A stretch of 20,386 nucleotides of DNA from a virus: positions 1-20,386 of the IMG/VR virus record IMGVR_UViG_3300046007_003393; one strand, 5' to 3'. Under the pieces are notes generated by a model. That model did no database searches. It was not told the origin of the DNA and worked only from the letters and a program-made list of their open reading frames with translations. The position numbers and the translations under genes were made by a program. Positions 7,104 through 12,768 of the stretch are shown here, in pieces (within the stretch, counting starts at the first letter, position 1; each line of letters opens with the position of its first letter).

Positions 7104-7336
7104 TGTCTGATGCCGAAGTTGAGCGTTTGTATCGGGCGATGGAAGCGTTGCGTATCGAGGTCGTTCAGTATCGGGCAGACTTGAACGGTCGGCTGCGGAC
7201 GCTAGAGGTTCACAGCGCCGAGGTCGATGCGCGCGAGGATCAGCGCACGATGACGCGGAGTGTGACGCTGGCGTATATTGCCGGCATCGCCGCGCTTACC
7301 GGTATCATTAGTGCCGTACTAACGAATCTACTGTAG
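7103..7336 (+). CDS. XhlA-like coiled-coil membrane protein (holin accessory)
   Basis: A 77-aa protein (79 aa if the ATG at 7097 is used). Residues about 1-50 are charged and heptad-like (VERLYRAMEALRIEVVQYRA, LNGRLRTLEVHSAEVDARED), predicting a coiled coil. The C-terminus is one transmembrane helix (LAYIAGIAALTGIISAVLTN) ending in LL. This soluble helix plus C-terminal anchor layout matches the hemolysin XhlA-type proteins that accompany holins. It is directly followed by the holin and endolysin. I prefer 7103 because of the -10 spacing. A structural role at the end of the tail module is less likely. Confidence 0.6.
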   Translation: MSDAEVERLYRAMEALRIEVVQYRADLNGRLRTLEVHSAEVDAREDQRTMTRSVTLAYIAGIAALTGIISAVLTNLL

Positions 7337-7346
7337 GGAGCTCATA

Positions 7347-7520
7347 ATGCAGATCAGTCCAAAAGTCACCGCCGCCGCTCTTGCTGCCGCGCTCGTCACC
7401 ATCATCGTCTGGGGCGCCAGTCTCGCAGGCGTCGAGATCCCGACTGTCGTCCAGGGCGCGATCATTACGATCCTCGTTGCCGCTGCCGGGTACTTCGTTA
7501 CCGATCCTGCCCGGTCGTGA
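7347..7520 (+). CDS. Holin (small membrane protein)
   Basis: A 57-aa protein beginning MQISPKVTAAALAAALVTII with a GGGAG ribosome-binding site 8 nt upstream. Two hydrophobic helices are visible (residues about 8-27 and 36-51), separated by GVEIPTVVQG, and the C-terminus is polar (VTDPARS). This two-helix form with a 'VP/IPTVVQGAI' loop is typical of small actinophage holins, which form inner-membrane lesions that release the endolysin. Its stop overlaps the GTG start of the endolysin gene (GTGA). Confidence 0.75.
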   Translation: MQISPKVTAAALAAALVTIIVWGASLAGVEIPTVVQGAIITILVAAAGYFVTDPARS

Positions 7521-8368
7521 AGATCCTCCGCCTGACCTCGCCGCTGACCGAGGGCACCGCCGTCGCCCTAGCGCAGCAGCACCTCGTCAAGTATGGCGTG
7601 CTTGCCAAGACCGCCGTAGACGGCATTTACGGCCCCGTGACGGCGAACGCAGCGAAGAGGGCTAAGTACCTGCTGGGCTATGCAGACACCGCAGGGACGT
7701 ACGACGCGGCACTACAGGCGTTCATGAGTGGCAAGACGAAGCCGACGGTCGCGATGCGCGCCCGTGTCGCGGCGCGGAAGCGAAAGCCGCTCCCGTCGTT
7801 GACTCTGGGCGAGCGTGCCGCTGACCGAATGGTTGGCTGGTACAACGCGCGCTGGTCGGAGAATCCTGCCGGGTCGAACTTCGTCCAGCCTCTCTCCCTG
7901 CTCTGCAAGGATCTCCGGCTTGCCGCCTACTACTACCAGATGAACTACGCCTGGTGCGCGCTCGCAGCATTCACCGCCTACCTCGCCGAAGGCTCGACAG
8001 CCGCGAAGTACGGGTTGCGCGAAGGCAAATACAACGCGCTCTACACGCCAGAGATCCGCGCAGTCGCCGAGCGTGGCGCGTACGGGTTGGCTTCGCAATC
8101 CAAGACAACGATCGTCAAGGGAACCGCGCTCCTGTTTGACTTCGGCGGATCGAACGGCTCGGAGGTCGACCATATTGGCATCGCCCTCGGCAAGCCTGGT
8201 CAAGTCGTCAAGGCTGGCGGCAAGACGTGGCGACCCGGCAAGAACTCGGTCGTCACGGTCGAAGGTAACACGTCCTACGACGACTCTGGTAGCCAGTCCA
8301 ATGGTGGCTGCGTCGCGATCCGAACGCGTAGCCTGACCGTCATCCGCGCGGCGGTACGCGTACAATAA
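7517..8368 (+). CDS. Endolysin: peptidoglycan-binding domain plus CHAP amidase/peptidase
   Basis: A 283-aa endolysin. Residues about 13-70 form a peptidoglycan-binding domain (KTAVDGIYGPVTANAAKRAK is the canonical 'vDGiyGp.T..A' motif). A basic linker follows (RARVAARKRK, about 81-90). The C-terminal catalytic region fits a CHAP domain: Cys147 in YAWCALA, His219 in EVDHIGIAL and Glu249/Asn251 in VTVEGNTS as the expected Cys-His-Glu/Asn residues. It degrades host cell wall at lysis, released by the holin immediately upstream. No signal peptide. The GTG start overlaps the holin stop, implying coupled translation. Confidence 0.88.
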   Translation: MKILRLTSPLTEGTAVALAQQHLVKYGVLAKTAVDGIYGPVTANAAKRAKYLLGYADTAGTYDAALQAFMSGKTKPTVAMRARVAARKRKPLPSLTLGERAADRMVGWYNARWSENPAGSNFVQPLSLLCKDLRLAAYYYQMNYAWCALAAFTAYLAEGSTAAKYGLREGKYNALYTPEIRAVAERGAYGLASQSKTTIVKGTALLFDFGGSNGSEVDHIGIALGKPGQVVKAGGKTWRPGKNSVVTVEGNTSYDDSGSQSNGGCVAIRTRSLTVIRAAVRVQ

Positions 8369-8397
8369 CGGACGACACGACCGGGGAGGGTTTCGGT

Positions 8398-8637
8398 ATG
8401 GGACTGCTAGACGAGATCGGCGCACAAACGAAGTCGCGACATAGACCGTGCATCGTGACGGAGATCCTCGACGACTTGCCAATCGAGGACGCGCGAGAAC
8501 TACAGCTAGCCCTCGACGATGCGGCGATGACTCATACCGCGATCACGCGCGTCCTCGTCAACCGTGGCTACCCGGTCGCGCCTAACGGGAAGCAAGTGGC
8601 GAATCATCGCCACGGGTCTTGTCAATGTCGGGCATAG
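8398..8637 (+). CDS. Small HTH-like DNA-binding protein with Cys-rich tail
   Basis: A 79-aa protein starting at an ATG behind a GGGGAGGG ribosome-binding site. The central part (DLPIEDARELQLALDD, then THTAITRVLVNRGYPVAPNG) reads like a short helix-turn-helix in which a resolvase-type 'T-AI-RVL---GY' helix pair is followed by a basic His/Cys tail (NHRHGSCQC). I have seen similar small proteins in actinophages, but the role is not established. It overlaps the downstream metallophosphoesterase gene, so the two may act together. TACAAT at 8361-8366 could be a -10 for this pair. Confidence 0.6.
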   Translation: MGLLDEIGAQTKSRHRPCIVTEILDDLPIEDARELQLALDDAAMTHTAITRVLVNRGYPVAPNGKQVANHRHGSCQCRA

Positions 8638-9626
8638 GCAAAGAGGTCGCGCTCGAAGTCAGGTGTGACGAACTAGCGCAAACGTGCGCGCATTTGCAGC
8701 GCCAACTCGCACGCGCGAAGGGCAAGTCTGCGGATCTCGTCGCAGCCGTCGAGCGTGCCGCGCTAGAGTCGGCGAGCATCGCCGGCAGAGGCAAGGCAGT
8801 CAAGGCGCCGAAACGTGACAAGCGTCCAGGCGGCGAAGTCGCCCTGCTCCACCTCACAGATTGGCAGCTGGGTAAGCAGACGGAATCCTACGACACCGAG
8901 GTCTGTCGGCTGCGCGTCATGACGGCTGTAGCAAAAGTGCTACGGCTGACGGAGATCCAGCGCGCAGCGCACCCGGTCGACGAGATCCACGTCATGCTCG
9001 GTGGCGACCTGATCGAGAACGTGACGATCTTCAAGATGCAACCATTCGAGGTTGACAGCTCGGCGACGATGCAAGTCTTCGCAGCTGCAACCCTGATCGA
9101 GTCCGTGCTGCTGACGTTGCTTGAGAACTTCGAGCGCGTCGTGGTGCACGAAGTGCGCGGCAACCACGGGCGGATCGGTCTAAAGGGCGAGACACCAGAC
9201 AACTGGGATCGTGTCGTCGGCAGGATCGTCCGCGAGCGTCTGATCGACCCGCGCCTCGCGTGGGAAGCGCCAGACAACTGGTACGCCATCGGCGAGATCG
9301 GAGAGTACCGATTCCTGCTGGTCCACGGAGACCAGGTAAAATCGTTCGGGGGAAATACGCCGGCTTTCGGAATTATCCGCAAGGCTACGGCCTGGTCCTC
9401 GGGTGTTCTTGAAGGATGGGACGACCTCTACCTCGGGCATTACCATCACGTCAGCCAATTCCAGATCCCGAACGGTGGACGCGTCTTCATGACGGGCAGC
9501 ACCGAATCCGGCAGCGAATATGCACGCGAGTTTGTCAGCGCGAAAGGTAAGGCGTCGCAGCGGCTTCACTTCGTCGACCCGCGCGCCGGGCGCGTAACTG
9601 CCGAGTACGTCATCTGGCTCGACTAG
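8625..9626 (+). CDS. Calcineurin-like metallophosphoesterase (SbcD/Mre11-type)
   Basis: A 333-aa phosphoesterase from the ATG at 8625 (TTG at 8619 is an alternative). After a coiled-coil N-terminus (about 10-50) and a basic linker, the metal-binding motifs appear in order: LLHLTDWQLGK (Asp79), GGDLIEN (Asp128), VRGNHG (Asn180-His181), VHGDQ (His234) and GHYHH (His272, His274). The first motif has DxQ where DxH is usual; I recall DWQ variants in phage relatives. It probably acts on nucleic acid (nuclease or phosphatase), but the substrate is unknown. The gene is last in the plus-strand block and is followed by terminator-like hairpins. Confidence 0.82.
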   Translation: MSGIGKEVALEVRCDELAQTCAHLQRQLARAKGKSADLVAAVERAALESASIAGRGKAVKAPKRDKRPGGEVALLHLTDWQLGKQTESYDTEVCRLRVMTAVAKVLRLTEIQRAAHPVDEIHVMLGGDLIENVTIFKMQPFEVDSSATMQVFAAATLIESVLLTLLENFERVVVHEVRGNHGRIGLKGETPDNWDRVVGRIVRERLIDPRLAWEAPDNWYAIGEIGEYRFLLVHGDQVKSFGGNTPAFGIIRKATAWSSGVLEGWDDLYLGHYHHVSQFQIPNGGRVFMTGSTESGSEYAREFVSAKGKASQRLHFVDPRAGRVTAEYVIWLD

Positions 9627-9629
9627 GCG

Positions 9630-9656
9630 CGCTCTACACGTCTGGCGTGTATAGCG
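9630..9656 (+). terminator. Hairpin after the metallophosphoesterase gene
   Basis: Arms CGCTCTACACG (9630-9640) and CGTGTATAGCG (9646-9656) pair over 11 bp with one mismatch around a 5-nt loop. It lies 4 nt after the stop codon at 9626. There is no T tract, as is often the case for GC-rich actinobacterial terminators. Confidence 0.55.
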
Positions 9657-9677
9657 TCTGACTGGCGGCGATGGCGC

Positions 9678-9702
9678 GTAGATAGACACGGCACCTATCT
9701 AC
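9678..9702. terminator. Inverted repeat in convergent intergenic region
   Basis: GTAGATAG (9678-9685) and CTATCTAC (9695-9702) form a perfect 8-bp stem with a 9-nt loop. It lies between the convergent plus- and minus-strand operons and could act on either transcript. Confidence 0.4.
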
Positions 9703-9710
9703 ATGACGGT

Positions 9711-9744
9711 GCGGAAGCGTATCAATCCGATACGCTCTAGCCGC
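9711..9744. terminator. Hairpin with nested stem in convergent region
   Basis: AGCGTATC (9716-9723) and GATACGCT (9729-9736) pair perfectly across a 5-nt loop. Outer GCGG (9711-9714) and CCGC (9741-9744) extend the stem past a small bulge. It is symmetrical, so it may terminate transcription from either side. Confidence 0.45.
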
Positions 9745-9757
9745 GCAATGATGCGAA

Positions 9758-9796
9758 GTAAGAGCGCCTTACCAGCGCGCGTCGCAGACTTGTGCG
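9758..9796. repeat. 39-bp direct repeat R1, distal copy
   Basis: Matches 9895-9933 at 33 of 39 positions (137-nt offset). The two copies flank the 17-codon gene remnant and the long hairpin. Each copy contains a small GTAAG/CTTAC stem of its own. Confidence 0.8.
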
Positions 9797-9846
9797 GATT
9801 AGGCTTGGAAAGTATCCGCCTGGGCGATACTATTCAAGCCTAATCC
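9796..9846 (-). terminator. Long hairpin, likely terminator of the minus-strand operon
   Basis: GGATTAGGCTTG (9796-9807) and CAAGCCTAATCC (9835-9846) are perfect 12-bp complements. The stem continues inward with one wobble, one further pair, one mismatch and AGTATC/GATACT, about 20 bp in all, capped by a 9-nt loop. Read on the minus strand, the first arm contains the TAG stop of the duplicated HTH-gene tail. It is therefore placed as the natural terminator of a gene ending with that tail. Confidence 0.65.
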
Positions 9847-9893
9847 TCGGTCGCGTAGGCGCCGAACTGGCGCCCATGAACATCGACGTGCGA
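9840..9893 (-). pseudogene. Duplicated 3' end of the 10854-11282 HTH gene (remnant)
   Basis: In the minus-strand frame this reads SHVDVHGRQFGAYATED then TAG, identical in protein sequence to the last 17 residues of the HTH gene at 10854-11282. The two nucleotide differences between the copies are both A/G changes at third codon positions and are silent. Upstream in frame is a stop codon (9906-9908) and there is no start, so it is not an independent gene. It lies between the Mom-like gene and the long hairpin. Confidence 0.75.
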
Positions 9894-9894
9894 G
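9840..9894. repeat. 55-bp direct repeat flanking the Mom-like gene, copy A
   Basis: Matches 10854-10908 at 53 of 55 positions with a constant 1014-nt offset. The two copies bracket the Mom-like gene exactly: copy B ends the HTH gene at the Mom-like start codon, and copy A lies after the Mom-like stop. Confidence 0.9.
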
Positions 9895-9933
9895 GTAAGC
9901 GCGCCTTACCGGCGCACGTCGCAGAGTTACGCG
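9895..9933. repeat. 39-bp direct repeat R1, proximal copy
   Basis: Partner of 9758-9796 (33/39 identical). It includes the TAA stop and the last codon of the Mom-like gene and contains a GGTAAG/CTTACC stem with a 5-nt loop (9894-9910). Confidence 0.8.
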
Positions 9934-10853
9934 ACTCCGCCACGATCCTTCGGATACTCGTACGTCTTATTGATCTCCGAGAATCTCGCGCGCAGTTGCG
10001 CTGTCTCTTTTTTATTGGCACCGCAAAGCATCGCGTACTTGTGCTTCGGCGGGACGGGGATGCTATCCGACTCGGCGTGCTTCACTTTGCTCTGCTCGCG
10101 TAGTTGCTGCTCGATGTCGTCGGGTATGTTGTCCCACGCCATCCCCGTCGCGTGGCACCAGTCTGCACGCCAACGGATACCAAGCTCTTTGGCGTACCTC
10201 TTGTATGCCGAACGCGAACGGAAGAAGCGATCCGAAACGTACTTCCCCGTGTAAGGATTTATGTGTCGCGTCGCCGCGCCCGAGGTCTGACCGAGGTAGT
10301 AGAAATTGCAGGCTTGGTAGATCGTGCCGAGTTCCTTCGCCATCGGGTCGGAGTACGCCGTGAACAGTCGGTATTGGGTGGTCTGCGCCATGTCTTTGAT
10401 GCTCGACATGATGAACGCGCTGGCAAGATTCTTCGGCGACCAGGACACGCACGCGCCTCGACTGATTAGGCGTTCAAGGTTCGGGGTATCTTCGCCGAGG
10501 AGTTTGCTGAACGCGTTAGGCATGTTGAACAGGAGGGCGCCGGCGAGGATTGTCCCGTGATACGCGCCATACCAATGCGTCGTGTATTGGGATAGGTTGC
10601 CGAGCCATTCGTGCCGATGGATGAACCGCGTAAGATCCTGCTTGTCTTCGGTGCTGGTGACTTGACGAAACTCGAAGTCAGACACGCGCAAGGTTGCCGC
10701 GTAGTCCTCGGTCATGCCGGCGTCGAGCAAGTCGTCTACGCGGTTACGCAGACGAATGTCGTACTGCCAGCAATGCGACTCCGTATACTCGCGAGTCTCC
10801 GGCGCGTTCGGCTGCGTCGATTCTTCCTGCCATAGTTGCAGGGCGCCTTGCAT
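9927..10853 (-). CDS. Mom-like GNAT-fold protein, putative DNA modification
   Basis: A 308-aa protein. Residues about 80-220 resemble a GNAT fold of the kind found in phage Mu Mom (adenine methylcarbamoylation) and related phage proteins: HWYGAYHGTILAGALLFNMP (strand-turn-strand), ISRGACVSWSPKNLASAFIM, then RLFTAYSDP and GTIYQACNFYYLGQT, followed by a basic tail (DRFFRSRSAYKRYAKELG). The 'SDP ... GTIYQA-NFYYLG' pair is the feature I rely on. Mom is shorter, so the N-terminal 80 residues and C-terminal 80 are extra. It starts directly after the stop of the HTH gene (TAGATG) with GAGGA upstream, so it is co-transcribed. Direct repeats flank it. Another GNAT-type transferase is possible; the Mom link needs a profile search. 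Confidence 0.5.
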   Translation of the reverse strand: MQGALQLWQEESTQPNAPETREYTESHCWQYDIRLRNRVDDLLDAGMTEDYAATLRVSDFEFRQVTSTEDKQDLTRFIHRHEWLGNLSQYTTHWYGAYHGTILAGALLFNMPNAFSKLLGEDTPNLERLISRGACVSWSPKNLASAFIMSSIKDMAQTTQYRLFTAYSDPMAKELGTIYQACNFYYLGQTSGAATRHINPYTGKYVSDRFFRSRSAYKRYAKELGIRWRADWCHATGMAWDNIPDDIEQQLREQSKVKHAESDSIPVPPKHKYAMLCGANKKETAQLRARFSEINKTYEYPKDRGGVA

Positions 10854-10908
10854 CTAATCCTCGGTCGCGTAGGCGCCGAACTGGCGCCCGTGAACGTCGA
10901 CGTGCGAG
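10854..10908. repeat. 55-bp direct repeat flanking the Mom-like gene, copy B
   Basis: The functional copy: the last 18 codons, including the stop, of the HTH gene. Partner of 9840-9894, differing only at two silent positions. Confidence 0.9.
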
Positions 10909-11282
10909 CCGGGTGCGCCGAAGCGTTCGCGCCATTCGGCGATCGTGTACGTACAACCATCCGGCTCGGTGTCGAAGACGTGGCTACTGACAACGGGCGG
11001 CTCGGCGGCGACGGGCTTGCCAACCTTCGCTCCCTTGTCATTCGACCAGGGCGCGTACAACTCACCATCGCCACGCGCTAAGTCGATAGCGTCAAGGAAC
11101 GTCTGCGCGCGTGGACCCCAGCGCGCGATGATCTGGTGACGCGCACCCTTCGGGATACGCCGATCACCCGTGACGTAACGCGTAACGCGTGGACGCTCGC
11201 AGCCAATCACGCTAGCCAGCTCGTCAGCGTCAATCTCCAACTGAATCATGAGTGCGCGGCTCGGCGACAAGACCGGCATCAC
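10854..11282 (-). CDS. HTH (XRE-like) protein with conserved C-terminal tail
   Basis: A 142-aa protein (GTG at 11282; the adjacent ATG at 11279 gives 141 aa). The N-terminal part contains an XRE-like helix-turn-helix: IDADELASVIGCERPRVTRY then VTGDRRIPKGARHQIIARWG. The middle is a Gly/Pro-rich linker, and the C-terminus (TIAEWRERFGAPGSHVDVHG...) carries the 17-residue tail that is duplicated at 9840-9893. It is likely a DNA-binding regulator; no dimerisation or protease motif suggests a classical repressor. The start overlaps the stop of the small basic gene upstream, and the stop abuts the Mom-like start. Confidence 0.6.
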   Translation of the reverse strand: MMPVLSPSRALMIQLEIDADELASVIGCERPRVTRYVTGDRRIPKGARHQIIARWGPRAQTFLDAIDLARGDGELYAPWSNDKGAKVGKPVAAEPPVVSSHVFDTEPDGCTYTIAEWRERFGAPGSHVDVHGRQFGAYATED

Positions 11283-11407
11283 GCCGCCGCCTTCGCCGCT
11301 CGACGCTTCGACTTCGCAGCCAGCTTCGCGGCGCCACGGTCCAAGCGCACCTTCATATTCGCCGCGATCTTATTCTGACCTAAACGATTGCGCCTTTTGT
11401 TGCTCAT
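11279..11407 (-). CDS. Small, very basic protein
   Basis: A 42-aa protein starting at the ATG behind a GGGGAG ribosome-binding site. It begins MSNKRRNRLGQNKIAANMKV and ends AAKLAAKSKRRAAKAAA: nearly a third Lys/Arg, many Ala. This resembles histone-H1-like or nucleic-acid-binding tails, but no family was recognised. The stop overlaps the start of the HTH gene. TATGAT on the minus strand (complement of 11438-11443) could be its -10, giving a leader of about 24 nt. Confidence 0.55.
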   Translation of the reverse strand: MSNKRRNRLGQNKIAANMKVRLDRGAAKLAAKSKRRAAKAAA

Positions 11408-11457
11408 CTCGTTCTCCCCTGGTGGTGGTGTTCGACGATCATACACAATCTGGCGAA

Positions 11458-11487
11458 CACCCGGCAGGACGCGAATCCTGCCGGGTG
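11458..11487. terminator. Perfect 12-bp hairpin in the minus-strand operon
   Basis: CACCCGGCAGGA (11458-11469) and TCCTGCCGGGTG (11476-11487) pair without mismatch across a 6-nt loop. It lies 62 nt downstream of the stop of the 11550-11789 gene and about 50 nt upstream of the small basic gene. No T tract follows on either strand. It could terminate or attenuate transcription, or protect an mRNA end. Confidence 0.55.
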
Positions 11488-11549
11488 CGAGTCGCCCGAG
11501 GGAGGGGAGGGCGCCTGCATACAGGATACCCGTCCCCTCGCTGTTATCA

Positions 11550-11789
11550 TCACGCCGTGGGTGCGTCGCCTGTCCCCGTGGTGGTGGACTGCGACGCACC
11601 CGCCTTCACGATCAACCCGACCGCAGCGCGCGTTAGTCCAACCATGTCGCCGATCGCCTGAAGCGTCATCTCTGGGGCTGCCTTCCTAATCAGATGGTCA
11701 CGGTCACGCCGGCGAGCCTGCACGATGAACTCTGCATCGAGCAGCTCATCCGCCGCGTTGTAGAGGTCCGCTTGGATCTTGGTTCTCAT
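11550..11789 (-). CDS. Small HTH protein
   Basis: A 79-aa protein. Residues about 36-62 (RKAAPEMTLQAIGDMVGLTR then AAVGLIVKAG) form a clear helix-turn-helix of the sigma-70 region 4 / MarR-like short type: 'TLQAIGDMVGLTRAAVGLIVK'-style spacing. The N-terminus (MRTKIQADLYNAADELLDAE) is helical and charged. It is a probable small regulator. Its ATG overlaps the stop of the 58-aa gene upstream (ATGA). The last codons lie in one arm of an 11-bp inverted repeat (11559-11569 with 11591-11601). Confidence 0.65.
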   Translation of the reverse strand: MRTKIQADLYNAADELLDAEFIVQARRRDRDHLIRKAAPEMTLQAIGDMVGLTRAAVGLIVKAGASQSTTTGTGDAPTA

Positions 11790-11962
11790 GCTGCCACCTT
11801 CCGGTTCCGCGACTCGTAAACGGCGTAGGCTCGGGCTTCGGGCAGGTAGTCGAAGTCATGTCTAGATTCCCGCACAACGACGACATAGCGCCCCGCATCT
11901 GTCGCCCACAACTGCACGACAGGATCGGTAGTCGATGAGACGTAGATCAGGGTTGCGCTCAC
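11786..11962 (-). CDS. 58-aa hypothetical protein
   Basis: A short frame filling the gap between the XF1762-like and small HTH genes. It starts at a GTG that overlaps the upstream stop (GTGA) and ends in an ATGA overlap with the next gene, so both ends show translational coupling, the main reason to accept it. The protein reads MSATLIYVSSTTDPVVQLWA, then YVVVVRESRHDFDYLPEARA and ends RNRKVAA: a compact alternation of strands and a charged helix. No family was recognised. Confidence 0.7.
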   Translation of the reverse strand: MSATLIYVSSTTDPVVQLWATDAGRYVVVVRESRHDFDYLPEARAYAVYESRNRKVAA

Positions 11963-12513
11963 GATTCACCACCAAACAAAGTAGGGTCAGATTCTTCGGA
12001 CAACGCTTCAGGGATACCGACCGACGTAGGTGAGTCGGTCCTATGCAGAACCTTCGCCCATCGTTGCTTGACCGTCGTTGGCTGATCCGTTCTCCGCGCC
12101 TTCCCATCGGTGTGCTTCCATTGTCCGCCGCCGGCGGCTCCCTCGTTAGTCCACCCCGCAGCAAGTAGCGTTGCTCCTGTTTCGCTGTCGAGAATATACG
12201 TCTGGATTCGCAGATACCCGCTCGCCTTTCCAGATCGAGCGGCAGCGGCATACAGCATCGAGCAAGCGTTTGGCGTCCCGTCGGTAACGAGCCGAGTGAC
12301 TTCGAGTACCTGCCGCGGGTGTCCCGCAAGTCGGGCAACGGGTCGCCCGATGATTGCGGCACCGCGTACCTGGTCATCGTCATCGATGACGCCGATGCTG
12401 AAGCGATGTCCCTGGCATGGCTGATGATGACGATGCCAAGCCGCGACCACGGCATTCGCTTCCTTCAATTCAAGCGGAACGACCCGCAGGCTGATTGCTC
12501 CCTCGGGCTTCAC
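11959..12513 (-). CDS. XF1762-like protein, putative GNAT fold
   Basis: A 184-aa protein with the layout of the XF1762 family found in phages and prophages: VVAAWHRHHQPCQGHRFSIG (residues 22-41), GRPVAR (56-61), a V-L-EVTRLVTDGTPNACSMLY block (about 69-88), Tyr106 in YILDSETGATLLAAGW, and a C-terminal GGGQWKHTDGKARR basic segment. The 'EVTRL ... DGT-NACS-LY ... GY ... E-G-L-AAGW' pattern resembles the substrate-binding half of GNAT proteins; the true activity of the family is unknown to me. GTG start overlaps the stop of the preceding gene. It lies in the same operon as the Mom-like gene. Confidence 0.7.
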   Translation of the reverse strand: MKPEGAISLRVVPLELKEANAVVAAWHRHHQPCQGHRFSIGVIDDDDQVRGAAIIGRPVARLAGHPRQVLEVTRLVTDGTPNACSMLYAAAARSGKASGYLRIQTYILDSETGATLLAAGWTNEGAAGGGQWKHTDGKARRTDQPTTVKQRWAKVLHRTDSPTSVGIPEALSEESDPTLFGGES

Positions 12514-12767
12514 AACTCACCACCCGTGTACCAAGTCGCTGGGTGCATTGGCTGGATGTAGTTTTCTGGTCGATAGTCGGTACTCGATGGGAATGGTGTC
12601 CGGCAGAGCGGCTCACCAAGTGCTTCGAGGGCTTTCGAGATGTTGCGCTGGATATCGTGAAGCAATTCGCAGGCAGAGTCATCGCCGCATTCGGAATACT
12701 CGTGCATCTGATCGATCATTTCCGACATGTCGAAGCGAGCGCATTGGAGGTGGTGGGCGGCGCTCAT
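12510..12767 (-). CDS. Hypothetical early protein
   Basis: An 85-aa protein, beginning MSAAHHLQCARFDMSEMIDQ. The ATG at 12767 is chosen over the upstream in-frame codon at 12785 because it follows a full AGGAGG ribosome-binding site by 6 nt. The N-terminal half is helical and acidic (MHEYSECGDDSACELLHDIQ), the C-terminal half is Pro-rich (PFPSSTDYRPENYIQPMHPA). The stop overlaps the GTG of the XF1762-like gene (GTGA). No family recognised. Confidence 0.6.
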   Translation of the reverse strand: MSAAHHLQCARFDMSEMIDQMHEYSECGDDSACELLHDIQRNISKALEALGEPLCRTPFPSSTDYRPENYIQPMHPATWYTGGEL

Positions 12768-12768
12768 G

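Noticed and set aside
7712-8482. 256-codon minus-strand frame opposite the endolysin
   Set aside because: The endolysin in the plus frame has intact peptidoglycan-binding and CHAP motifs; the antisense frame is Arg-rich without recognisable domains.
9792-10103. Plus-strand frame crossing the repeat region and the Mom-like 3' end
   Set aside because: Starts inside the long hairpin, has no ribosome-binding site and lies opposite a better-supported minus-strand gene.
11862-12455. 197-codon minus-strand frame overlapping the XF1762-like gene
   Set aside because: Different frame of the same strand; Arg/Ser-rich and lacking family patterns, while the XF1762-like frame shows conserved motifs and coupled start and stop.
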